Below are positions 31,422 through 39,910 of a stretch of DNA of 64,000 nt, piece after piece. The stretch is taken from assembly GCF_016862275.1 (NCBI RefSeq), contig NZ_BOMQ01000066.1, forward strand, positions 1 to 64,000, in the 5' to 3' direction. This stretch comes from Actinoplanes nipponensis (GTDB lineage: Bacteria > Actinomycetota > Actinomycetes > Mycobacteriales > Micromonosporaceae). The notes beneath the pieces were generated by a model. It was given only the letters and a program-made list of their open reading frames with translations. It was not told where the DNA came from and made no database searches. Numbering within the stretch: the stretch's first letter is position 1; each line of letters begins with the position of its first letter. The translations under genes and the position numbers were made by a program.

Positions 31422-33215
31422 GTGCGGGTTCTGCTGCTGGTGTCGGCGTTCAACGGTCTGAGCCAGCGGGCCTGGTGCGCGCTGCGGGAGGCGGGCCACG
31501 ACGTCGGTGTGCTGCTCGCCACCAACGCCCAGGCCGTCATCGACGGGGTCGCCGCCGCCCGGCCGGAGCTGATCCTCTGCCCGTACCTCAAGGACCGGGT
31601 TCCCGCCAAGGTCTGGCGCCGCTACCGCACGGTGATCATCCATCCCGGACCGGTCGGCGACCGCGGCCCGTCGTCGCTGGACTGGGCGATCACCGAGGGC
31701 GCACCCACCTGGGGCGTCACCGCCCTGCAGGCCGTCGAGGAGATGGACGCGGGCCCGATCTGGGCCACCCGGACGTTCCCGATGCCCGCCGCCCCGCGCA
31801 AGTCGTCGCTCTACAACGGACCGGTGGCCGACGCGGCCATGGAGTGCGTCTTCGAGGTGCTGGCCAAGGCGGCCGATCCCCAGTTCCGCCCGGTGCCGGC
31901 CACCGAGATGACCATCGAGGTGCAGGGCGCCCGGCCGCGGCCGGCGATGCGGCAGGACGACCGGGCCTTCGACTGGTCCGAGCCGGGCGAGCACATCCTG
32001 CGGCGGATCCGCGCGGCCGACGGCAATCCCGGCGTGCGGACCGCCGTGGGCGGGCTGGAGGTCTTCGCCTACGACGCGCATCCCGGCCTGGCCCGGGGCG
32101 CGCGACCCGGCACGGTGCTCAGCCGCCGCCAGGGCGCGGTACTGGTGGCCACCGGCGACGGCAGCCTCTGGCTGGGGCAGCTGCGCGACGCGACCCGGCC
32201 CGGCACGGTGAAGCTGCCGGCCACCACCCTGCTCGGCAAGCGCCTGCACGGCGTACCGGACTCGCCGCTGCCGCCCGGCGCGGAACCGGAGGGACCGTCG
32301 TACCGGCAGGTGCGGTACCGGCGCACCGGGGCGATCGGCTGGCTGGGCTTCGACTTCTACAACGGCGCGATGTCGACCGGGCACTGCCGGCGGCTGCTGG
32401 CCGCGCTGCGGCACGCCGCGACCCAGGACACCCGGGTGCTGGTGCTGCGCAGCGGGCTCGACGCCTTCAGCAACGGCATCCACCTCACCGCGGTGCACGC
32501 CGCCGCCGATCCGGCCGCCGCGGCCTGGGCCAACATCAAGGCCATCAACGCGGTCTGCAAGGAGATCATCGCCTGCACGCGGCAGGTCGTGGTGGCCGCG
32601 TACGCGGGCAGCGCCGGCGCCGGCGGCGTGATGCTCGGCCTGGGCGCCGACGTCGTGGCGGCCCGCCGGGGCACCGTGCTCAACCCCTACTACGACATCG
32701 GCCTGTACGGCTCCGAGCTGCACACGTACACCCTCCCCCGGCGCGTCGGGCCGGAGACCGCGCAGCGGCTCATCGACGAGAAGCTGCCGGTCGGCGCCGA
32801 GCAGGCCGCGACGCTGGGCCTGGTCGACGAGGTCGGCCCGCGCCACCCGGAGGCGTACGCCGAATGGCTGACCGCCCTCGCGCAGCGGCACGCCGAAGCC
32901 CGGCCGGCCCGCCGCCGCCAGACCGCGAAGGCCCGACGGCTGGCCGACGAACGGGTGCCGCTGGACGTGTACGAGGCGCGCGAGCTCGCGGAGATGAGCA
33001 GCGACATGTTCGGCGACCGGGCCGGCTTCGCCGCGGCGCGCCAGGCGTTCGTGAGCAAGGCCCGGCCCGCCGCGACGCCCGAGCGCCTGCTGCCCGGTCC
33101 CCGGGCGGGGCAGTCCGCGACCCGGCCGCGCCAGCTCAACCGGCCGCGCGCCACCGGCGAGAGTCCCGCCGAGACGCCGGTGCGGGTGCGTTCCGCCGTG
33201 CCGCTGTCCGCCTGA
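31422..33215 (+). CDS. hoxX: HoxX-type protein: formyltransferase fused to enoyl-CoA hydratase/isomerase
   Basis: A 597-residue two-domain protein. Residues 1-250 are a formyl-THF transferase-like domain with HPGPVGDRGPSSLDWAI (74-90) and EMDAGPIW (108-114), very close to the HoxX pattern. Residues about 270-480 are a crotonase fold (VLVLRSGLDAFSNGIHL, AYAGSAGAGGVMLGLGADVV). Characterised HoxX makes carbon monoxide from formyl-CoA for the NiFe-hydrogenase iron site. No hydrogenase or Hyp gene occurs in the window. GTG 31422 has GGGGAGG upstream. The C-terminal 40 residues are Arg/Pro-rich. Confidence 0.88.
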   Translation: MRVLLLVSAFNGLSQRAWCALREAGHDVGVLLATNAQAVIDGVAAARPELILCPYLKDRVPAKVWRRYRTVIIHPGPVGDRGPSSLDWAITEGAPTWGVTALQAVEEMDAGPIWATRTFPMPAAPRKSSLYNGPVADAAMECVFEVLAKAADPQFRPVPATEMTIEVQGARPRPAMRQDDRAFDWSEPGEHILRRIRAADGNPGVRTAVGGLEVFAYDAHPGLARGARPGTVLSRRQGAVLVATGDGSLWLGQLRDATRPGTVKLPATTLLGKRLHGVPDSPLPPGAEPEGPSYRQVRYRRTGAIGWLGFDFYNGAMSTGHCRRLLAALRHAATQDTRVLVLRSGLDAFSNGIHLTAVHAAADPAAAAWANIKAINAVCKEIIACTRQVVVAAYAGSAGAGGVMLGLGADVVAARRGTVLNPYYDIGLYGSELHTYTLPRRVGPETAQRLIDEKLPVGAEQAATLGLVDEVGPRHPEAYAEWLTALAQRHAEARPARRRQTAKARRLADERVPLDVYEARELAEMSSDMFGDRAGFAAARQAFVSKARPAATPERLLPGPRAGQSATRPRQLNRPRATGESPAETPVRVRSAVPLSA

Positions 33216-33297
33216 GGCCGCCTGCCCGGCATCCGGCGAGCGCCTGCGGGCGGCTCGCCGTCATGCCATGCCCGGGTCCGATCGTGAGAGGACGCCG

Positions 33298-35127
33298 ATG
33301 AGCGACCCCGCAAAGTCGTCGCAACCCGTACCGGCGCCGCGGGCGCCGGTCGATCCCGCGCTCGCGCGGATGCTGAACACACCCACCCTGCTGCTGCCCG
33401 GCCGGTACGAGTACAGCGGCTACAGCGTGCTCGCCGGCCCGGCCGAGGTGCCCGCGCCCGGCCCGGCCCGGGTCCGGATGCGCCCGCTGGCCCGGCGCCG
33501 CCCGCTGACCACCGTGCTGATCACGCTGTTCGCCTTCACCTTCGAGACCACGTTCTTCGCGTGGCTGCTGTCCTCGATGGAGGTTCCCGACGCGCGGCTG
33601 CACGGCTGGCTCTACGCCGCCACCGTCGTGATGATCGCGTCGACCGGGCTGATCGAGCTGTTCCGGCTGGTCAACGTCTTCACGCTGTGCCTGGCCACGC
33701 TCTGGGCCCGCGACCCGGTGCCGATGGTGCCGGACCGCGCGCTGCGGGTCGCGTTCCTCACCACCATCGTGCCCGGCAAGGAGCCGGTCGCGATGGTCGA
33801 GCGCACCCTGCAGGCGGCGCGGGCCATCCGCCACCCCGGCACCTACCACGTCTGGCTGCTCGACGAGGGCGACGACGACGAGGTCAAGGCCATGTGCGCG
33901 CGCACCGGCGTGCACCACTTCAGCCGCCGCGGCCGGGCCGAGTTCAACACCGCGGCCGGCGCGTTCAAGGCGAGGACCAAGCACGGCAACTACAACTCGT
34001 GGGTCAGCGAGCACGGCGACGCGTACGACGTCTTCGTCTCGGTCGACCCCGACCACGTGCCGATGCCCAACTTCTGCGAGCGGCTGCTCGGCTACTTCCG
34101 CGACCCGGACGTGGCGTTCGTGGTGGGCCCGCAGATCTACGGCAACTACGACAACGTGGTGACCCGGTGGGCGGAGTCCCAGCAGTACCTGTTCCATTCG
34201 CTGTTGCAGCGCGCCGGCAACCGGCTCGGCGTGTCGATGCTGGTCGGCACCAACAACGCGGTGCGCATCTCGGCGCTGCGCGGCATCGACGGCCTGCAGG
34301 ACTCCATCACCGAGGACATGGCCACCAGCCTGGCCGTGCACAGCGCCCGCAACCCGGACTCCGGCCGGCGCTGGCGCTCGGTCTACACCCCGGACGTGCT
34401 GGCGGTCGGCGAGGGCCCGTCCTCGTGGACCGACTACTTCACCCAGCAGCACCGCTGGTCACGGGGCACCGACGAGGTCGTCGTCACCTCGTTCCCGCGG
34501 TTCGCGTGGCGGCTCGGGTTCCGGCGGGCGCTGCACTACGGGCTGCTGATGTCGTACTACCCGCTGACCGCGCTGGCCTGGCTGCTGGGCGCCGTGAACG
34601 CCGTCTGCTACCTGGTGCTGGGGGCCAAGGGCGTGCAGGTGCCGCCGCAGGTGTGGCTGATGCTCTATGTGGACGCCGCGCTGTTCCAGCTCGGCCTGTA
34701 CGTGTGGAACCGCCGGCACAACACCAGCCCGCACGAGGAGGCCGGCTCCTCCGGGCTCACCGGCATGCTGATGTCCACCCTGTCCACCCCGGTGTACGTG
34801 TCGTCGTACCTGAGCGCGCTGCTGCGCCGGCAGAGCGGCTTCGTGGTGACCCCCAAGGGCGACTCGGCCAGCCCGGACCGGTTGCTGACCTTCGGCCCGG
34901 GCCTCCGCTGGGCCGCGTTCTACCTGGTCCTGCTGGTCTGCGCGCCGATCGGCGGCCACGTCGACGGCACGATGTGGCTGTGGCCGAGCCTCAACCTCGT
35001 GATCTGCCTGCTGCCGCCCGCGATCTGGGCCGGCCAGGAGTACCGGCGCCGCCGGCCGGCGCCGCCGCCGGCCGGCGGCACCCCGCAGAAGAAGTCCGCC
35101 GCAGAACCCGTGGAGTCCCTCGCATGA
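33298..35127 (+). CDS. cslA: Cellulose-synthase-like GT2 glycosyltransferase CslA
   Basis: A 609-residue membrane glycan synthase. Two helices (about 70-130) precede the GT2 domain with D189, DxD at 250-252, TED 338-340 and QxxRW (383-387); several helices follow to about 590. It should polymerise a beta-glycan from a UDP-sugar and extrude it. In Streptomyces CslA makes a hyphal-tip glycan. ATG 33298 follows GAGAGGA. Its stop overlaps the glxA start by 4 nt, so the two are translationally coupled. Confidence 0.93.
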   Translation: MSDPAKSSQPVPAPRAPVDPALARMLNTPTLLLPGRYEYSGYSVLAGPAEVPAPGPARVRMRPLARRRPLTTVLITLFAFTFETTFFAWLLSSMEVPDARLHGWLYAATVVMIASTGLIELFRLVNVFTLCLATLWARDPVPMVPDRALRVAFLTTIVPGKEPVAMVERTLQAARAIRHPGTYHVWLLDEGDDDEVKAMCARTGVHHFSRRGRAEFNTAAGAFKARTKHGNYNSWVSEHGDAYDVFVSVDPDHVPMPNFCERLLGYFRDPDVAFVVGPQIYGNYDNVVTRWAESQQYLFHSLLQRAGNRLGVSMLVGTNNAVRISALRGIDGLQDSITEDMATSLAVHSARNPDSGRRWRSVYTPDVLAVGEGPSSWTDYFTQQHRWSRGTDEVVVTSFPRFAWRLGFRRALHYGLLMSYYPLTALAWLLGAVNAVCYLVLGAKGVQVPPQVWLMLYVDAALFQLGLYVWNRRHNTSPHEEAGSSGLTGMLMSTLSTPVYVSSYLSALLRRQSGFVVTPKGDSASPDRLLTFGPGLRWAAFYLVLLVCAPIGGHVDGTMWLWPSLNLVICLLPPAIWAGQEYRRRRPAPPPAGGTPQKKSAAEPVESLA

Positions 35128-37073
35128 AGCCCCGTCCCCGCCCGTCGCTGCCGCGCCGCCTGCTCAGCGGCCTGATCGGCCTGGTCGTCCTGGGCCTGCT
35201 CGTCTTCGTCAACCGGCCCGTGGTGGCGTTCGGCTCGGAGGCGCTGCACGACTTCACCATCAACCGCCAGTCCTACAAGGAGAAGTACGGCCACTGGGCG
35301 CGCCTGCCCGTGCCGGCCGGGTTCCGGGTCAACGCCATCCACGCCGCGCTGCTGAGCACCGGCAAGGTGCTGATCGTGGCGGGCAGCGGCAACAACCGGG
35401 ACAACTTCGAGGCCGGCACCTTCCGCTCGGTGCTGTACGACCCCGCGCGCGACACGTTCAGCGAGGTGCCCACGCCGACCGACGTGTTCTGCGCCGGGCA
35501 CACCTTCCTGCCCAACGGCAACCTGCTGATCGCGGGCGGGACGAAGTCGTACGAGGTGCTGGCGAAGAACATCACGCACGCCGCCGGCGTCATGAAGCTC
35601 AAGAACGAGTCGCCGGCCGGCGGCCCCCGGGTGTTCGCCAAGGGCACCCGGCTGACCGGCCCGGACGGCCAGGGCTACCTGACCCGCACCGACGTGACCC
35701 TGCCGGCGGCCACCACGATGAAGCACGGCGGCGCGGTGATGACCCACGCCGGCGAGGTCGAGGTGTGGGTCGACGCCGCGGTCGAGGGCGACGCCCCGGT
35801 GGTGGACCACCCGGCGCAGTACGCGGTCGACGGCCTGCAGGGGCTGGACCGGCGCAACATCTACGGCGTCTCGGACAAGATCACCCGGGAGAAGCAGGAG
35901 TACGGCGGCGACAAGACCTCGTACGAGTTCGACCCGCGCACCGAGCGCTACGTGCGCACCGGCGACATGGTCAAGAGCCGCTGGTACCCGACGCTGGCGG
36001 AGCTGCCCAACGGCGACGTGCTGGCGGTCTCCGGGCTGGACGAGTTCGGCCGGATGCTGCCCGGCGACAACGAGCGGTACGTCAAGGACCAGCGCCGCTG
36101 GGTCGACGCGCCGAAGCTCAAGCGGGTCTTCCCGACCTACCCGGCCCTGCACCTGATGCGCGACGGCCGGCTGTTCTTCTCCGGCTCCAACGCCGGCTAC
36201 GGCTCGGACACCGTCGGGCGCACGCCCGGGCTGTGGGACGTGCGGCAGAACAGGTTCGAGGTGGTGCCCGGGCTGCGCGACCCGCGGATGACCGAGACGA
36301 GCTCGTCGGTGCTGCTGCCGCCGGCCCAGGACCAGCGCGTGATGATCTTCGGCGGCGGCGAGGTGGGCGAGTCCGCCGTGTCGACCCGGCGGACGGCCAT
36401 CGCGGACCTGGACGAGGCGGCGCCCGCGTACCGGCCCGGACCGGACCTGCCCCAGCCGGCGCGCTACCTGAGCACGGTGCTGCTGCCCGACGACACCGTG
36501 CTGACCACCGGCGGCTCGTCGGGCTACCGCGGCGGGGAGTACCGCGGGCGGACCCGCAGCGACCTGTTCAACGTGCAGATCTACCGGCCCGCCGGCAACC
36601 GGTTCTCCACGGCGGCGGAGTCCACCATCGGCCGCAACTACCACTCCGAGGCGCTGCTGCTGCCCGACGGACGGGTCATCACCATGGGCAGCGACCCGCT
36701 CTACGACCCGGCCGGCAAGGACCCCGGCACCTTCGAGCAGCGCGTCGAGGTCTACTCCCCGCCGTACCTGTTCAAGGGCCGGCGGCCGGTCGTCGGCGCC
36801 GCGCCGGCGTCGGCGCAGCGCGGCACGACGGTCGACGTCGCCACCCCGGACGCCGGCCGGGTGCGGGCCGCCCGGCTGCTGCGGCCCAGCGCCGTCACCC
36901 ACGTCACCGACGTGGACCAGCGTTCGGTGGCGCTGGACGTGACGCCGTCGGCGGGCGGCGTGGCCCTGTCGATCCCGAAGGACCGGGGCCTGGTGCCGTC
37001 CGGCTACTACATGCTGTTCCTGGTCGACGACAAGGGCGTGCCGTCGACCGGGCGCTGGATCCGGGTGCGCTGA
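35124..37073 (+). CDS. glxA: Mononuclear copper radical oxidase GlxA (galactose/glyoxal oxidase-like)
   Basis: A 649-residue membrane-anchored oxidase with an N-terminal helix (about 12-30) and Kelch-type beta-propeller followed by a DUF1929 domain. By alignment to glyoxal oxidase, Cys123 (VFCAGHTFL) and Tyr288 (SRWYPT) form the thioether cofactor, and Tyr505, His506 (RNYHSE) and His592 (THVTDVDQRS) complete the copper site. All are present. It oxidises an alcohol or aldehyde to give H2O2; Streptomyces GlxA acts on the CslA glycan. The second gene of the operon. Confidence 0.92.
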   Translation: MKPRPRPSLPRRLLSGLIGLVVLGLLVFVNRPVVAFGSEALHDFTINRQSYKEKYGHWARLPVPAGFRVNAIHAALLSTGKVLIVAGSGNNRDNFEAGTFRSVLYDPARDTFSEVPTPTDVFCAGHTFLPNGNLLIAGGTKSYEVLAKNITHAAGVMKLKNESPAGGPRVFAKGTRLTGPDGQGYLTRTDVTLPAATTMKHGGAVMTHAGEVEVWVDAAVEGDAPVVDHPAQYAVDGLQGLDRRNIYGVSDKITREKQEYGGDKTSYEFDPRTERYVRTGDMVKSRWYPTLAELPNGDVLAVSGLDEFGRMLPGDNERYVKDQRRWVDAPKLKRVFPTYPALHLMRDGRLFFSGSNAGYGSDTVGRTPGLWDVRQNRFEVVPGLRDPRMTETSSSVLLPPAQDQRVMIFGGGEVGESAVSTRRTAIADLDEAAPAYRPGPDLPQPARYLSTVLLPDDTVLTTGGSSGYRGGEYRGRTRSDLFNVQIYRPAGNRFSTAAESTIGRNYHSEALLLPDGRVITMGSDPLYDPAGKDPGTFEQRVEVYSPPYLFKGRRPVVGAAPASAQRGTTVDVATPDAGRVRAARLLRPSAVTHVTDVDQRSVALDVTPSAGGVALSIPKDRGLVPSGYYMLFLVDDKGVPSTGRWIRVR

Positions 37074-37076
37074 GCG

Positions 37077-38147
37077 ATGGCCAGACACGCCATCGGCGGA
37101 CCGGGCCGCTGGGCGCTGCCCGCCGCCGGGCTGGCCTTCGTGCTGGTCGTCGCGGCCATCGTGGTGCTCGCGCGGCGCGGCGAGGACTCGCCGGTGGTGC
37201 AGGGCCCGGCGTCCGGCCGGTCCGGTGGGCCCGCCGCGGTGGCGGGCGGGCGGCTGGCCGGCGCCGAGCTGTACGTGGACCCCCACGGCGCGGCGATGAA
37301 CCAGGTCGCGGCGTGGCGGGCCACCGGGCGTACCGCCGAGGTCGCGATCATCCGGCGGATCGCCGACCAGCCCACCGCGACCTGGTTCGCCGACGAGAAC
37401 CCCGGTTACGACCGGCGGGCCCGCGAGCTGGTCACGGCCGCGACCGCGGCCGGCCGGCTGCCGGTGCTCACCCTCTACAACATCCCGGACCGGGACTGCG
37501 CCGGTCAGTCGGCCGGCGGCGCGGCCGGCGCCGAGCAGTACCGGACCTGGGTACGCACCCTGGCCGAGGCGTTGCGCGGCCACCGGGCGCTGATCGTGCT
37601 CGAACCCGACGCGGTGCCGCAGGCCGTGCAGGGCTGCCTGGACGACGACGCCGCGGGCGAGCGCTACGACCTGCTGGCCGAGGCCGTCGACGCGCTGCGG
37701 GCCGTCCCGGGGCTGCTGGTGTATCTCGACGCGGGCAACCCGACCTGGATCACCGAGCCGTCCCGGTTGACCGCCGCCCTGCGCCGGGCCGGCGTCGCGC
37801 GGGCCTCCGGCTTCTCGCTCAACGTGGCCAACTTCGAGACGACGGCGGACAACGTGGCCTACGGCAAGCGGCTGTCCCGGCTGCTCAGCGGCGCGCACTT
37901 CGTCGTGGACACCAGCCGCAACGGCAACGGCCCGGCGCAGAAGGGCGGCGGCAACCGGCACTGGTGCAATCCCCCCGGCCGGGCCCTCGGCGAGACGCCG
38001 ACCACCCGGACCGGCGTGCCGCTGGCCGACGCGTACCTGTGGATCAAACGGCCCGGCGAGTCCGACGGCGCCTGCGGCCGGGGCGCTCCCCCGGCCGGCG
38101 AATGGTGGCCGGAGTACGCGCTGGACCTGGCCCGGCCGCCGTCCTGA
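37077..38147 (+). CDS. cslZ: Glycoside hydrolase family 6 endoglucanase-like protein (CslZ)
   Basis: A 356-residue protein with one N-terminal helix (about 13-35) and a GH6 domain. Family signatures are NIPDRDCAGQSAGG and VLEPDAVPQ, with VDTSRNGNGP and the C-terminal WIKRPGESDG. GH6 enzymes cleave beta-1,4-glucans by inversion. It starts 3 nt after glxA, completing the cslA-glxA-cslZ operon, and would trim the glycan at the surface. No cellulose-binding module is seen. Confidence 0.9.
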   Translation: MARHAIGGPGRWALPAAGLAFVLVVAAIVVLARRGEDSPVVQGPASGRSGGPAAVAGGRLAGAELYVDPHGAAMNQVAAWRATGRTAEVAIIRRIADQPTATWFADENPGYDRRARELVTAATAAGRLPVLTLYNIPDRDCAGQSAGGAAGAEQYRTWVRTLAEALRGHRALIVLEPDAVPQAVQGCLDDDAAGERYDLLAEAVDALRAVPGLLVYLDAGNPTWITEPSRLTAALRRAGVARASGFSLNVANFETTADNVAYGKRLSRLLSGAHFVVDTSRNGNGPAQKGGGNRHWCNPPGRALGETPTTRTGVPLADAYLWIKRPGESDGACGRGAPPAGEWWPEYALDLARPPS

Positions 38148-38152
38148 CCGGC

Positions 38153-38192
38153 CCGCGGGCGCCGGCCCCCACGCTGGAGCCGGCGCCCGCGG
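38153..38192. terminator. 14-bp perfect hairpin between convergent cslZ and lysyl-oxidase genes
   Basis: CCGCGGGCGCCGGC (38153-38166) pairs exactly with GCCGGCGCCCGCGG (38179-38192) around a 12-nt loop. Lying between two stops only 57 nt apart, it can end both transcripts. Confidence 0.85.
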
Positions 38193-38204
38193 ACGTTCGG
38201 TGGG

Positions 38205-39779
38205 TCAGCCCTCGATGCCGTGGACCGGGGGCACCTCGAGCGTGCGCGCGGCCGGCGTGCCGCCGAGAACGATCTTGCGCAGCGCGGTGTTGTTGGTGGT
38301 GCTGAGCTCGGTCAGCTTGTTGGCCGGGTTGGCCTTGACCTCGATGTAGTAGGTGCCGTTGGGCAGGTCGGTGATGTCGAAGGACTGGCCGGGCCGGTCC
38401 TGGGTGTACGTGTCACCGTTGCCGATGTCGAGCACCTCGCGCACCGCCACCGCGGTGTTCTGCCCGCACGAGCTGGACAGGTCGGTGTTCTCCGGGCGCC
38501 ACTTGGCGTTCGGGATCGTGTAGTCGACCGCGTCGGTGTTGGCCAGGCAGAAGGCTTCCTTGCCGCTGCGCACGGCCAGCTTCTGGTCGGCGCCGAGCAG
38601 GTTGTACTGCGCGAAGTCGGTGAAGTGCCAGTGCCGGTGACCCTCCCGGGCGTCCCACTCCATCGTGCCCGCGGCGACCGAGCCGACCTCCTTGCCCTTG
38701 GCGTCGAAGAAGTACTGGTACGCGTCCATCAGCTCGGTGCCGGTCTGCCGGAAGCCGTCCACCAGCAGGGGGGACGTGCCGCCGTTCCACACCGTCGCGC
38801 CGAAGTTCACGAACCACTTGTCCTCTTCCTGGGACAGCGAGATCCCCCAGGCGGGCAGCGAGCGCAGGTCGGGGCGCGGGCCCTTGGCGATGCTGGACGC
38901 CCGGACCGCCTTCGGCTTGCGGGCCGGCGGCCGGAACTGCGGGTCGTACGCGGAGACCTGGAGCTTGGGGTCGCCCTGGCCGGCGTGCTCGCCGTGCTCG
39001 GCGACCGCGGCCGCCTCGGCGGTGTCGGAGCCCTCACGGGCCGCCTTGACCTTGGCCTTGACGGCCTCGCCGGCGCCCTTGCCCTCGTCGACGGTCTCGA
39101 CCTTGACGTTGACGCTGAGCGCGGACCCGCCCGCCGCGATCTTGAAGTAGTCCTGGTACTTCTTGTTCAGCGTGACGGTGGCCGTGTAGTCGCCGTCGGC
39201 GAGGTCCAGGGCGCCGGTGCTCGGCAGGCTGTCGGTGGTGCCGTTCCAGCCGGCCTGGATGCCCCAGACCGCGCCGAGCGTGAACGGGTTCCACGAGCAG
39301 CCCTGCGGGTACGGGGTCTCGGCCGGGGCGTCCCGCCGGGTCCGCGCCGAGCCGTACGAGTTCGGGCAGAAGTCCGTCTGGTAGGTCGCGACCTCGGCGC
39401 CCGCCGCGTTCTTGATGGTGACCGTGGTGAAGTCCTTGAGGCCGTTCCACCCGGTGACCATCCCGGCCGGCAGCGTGACCTCCGTCTTCTTGCCGTTCTT
39501 GAGCACGATCTGCTTGGCGACGATCGGGTCGGCGTACGACTTGCGGGTCGCCCGGATCTCGAACGGGTTCTTGCCCGCGATCACGTTGACGCCCAGATCG
39601 AAGTACAGGTAGCTCTCGTCACCCCACACGTAGCGCTCGGCGACCACGTTGGTGGTGGCGAGGGTGAGCGCCAGCGGCGGCGGATCGGTGGCCGCGTTCG
39701 CCACGCCCATGCCGCCGGCGGTCAGGCCGACGGCGGTGGCGACGGCGCCGGCCACCAGGATCCGGGTCCTTCTTGTCAT
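38205..39779 (-). CDS. Secreted lysyl-oxidase-like copper amine oxidase, copy 1
   Basis: A 524-residue exported protein (signal peptide 1-30, ending ANA). A beta-rich N-terminal part (30-190) and a charged linker with EHGEHAGQGD precede the LOX domain (about 300-524). Copper ligands are in GHRHWHFTDF (H381, H383, H385), and the lysine tyrosylquinone residues are K407 (SGKEAFCL) and Y458 (GDTYTQDR); spacing after the histidines matches human LOX closely. It would oxidise primary amines on proteins or glycans to aldehydes. ATG 39779 has GGGGAGGAAA upstream. Confidence 0.88.
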   Translation of the reverse strand: MTRRTRILVAGAVATAVGLTAGGMGVANAATDPPPLALTLATTNVVAERYVWGDESYLYFDLGVNVIAGKNPFEIRATRKSYADPIVAKQIVLKNGKKTEVTLPAGMVTGWNGLKDFTTVTIKNAAGAEVATYQTDFCPNSYGSARTRRDAPAETPYPQGCSWNPFTLGAVWGIQAGWNGTTDSLPSTGALDLADGDYTATVTLNKKYQDYFKIAAGGSALSVNVKVETVDEGKGAGEAVKAKVKAAREGSDTAEAAAVAEHGEHAGQGDPKLQVSAYDPQFRPPARKPKAVRASSIAKGPRPDLRSLPAWGISLSQEEDKWFVNFGATVWNGGTSPLLVDGFRQTGTELMDAYQYFFDAKGKEVGSVAAGTMEWDAREGHRHWHFTDFAQYNLLGADQKLAVRSGKEAFCLANTDAVDYTIPNAKWRPENTDLSSSCGQNTAVAVREVLDIGNGDTYTQDRPGQSFDITDLPNGTYYIEVKANPANKLTELSTTNNTALRKIVLGGTPAARTLEVPPVHGIEG

Positions 39780-39910
39780 GCTTTTCCTCCCCAGAGGGCT
39801 GCGATGCGCCCACACAAGCGGGTAAGGCGTGAAGCGGACGTGAGGATCGATGAGACCCGAATCGAATCACGCACGTAAATGCGCGAAACGGTGGCCGGCG
39901 CCGTCGCTCA

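Noticed and set aside
33561..35123. Frame fused in front of GlxA
   Set aside because: This is an out-of-frame reading of cslA; GlxA begins at ATG 35124 with the expected anchor helix.
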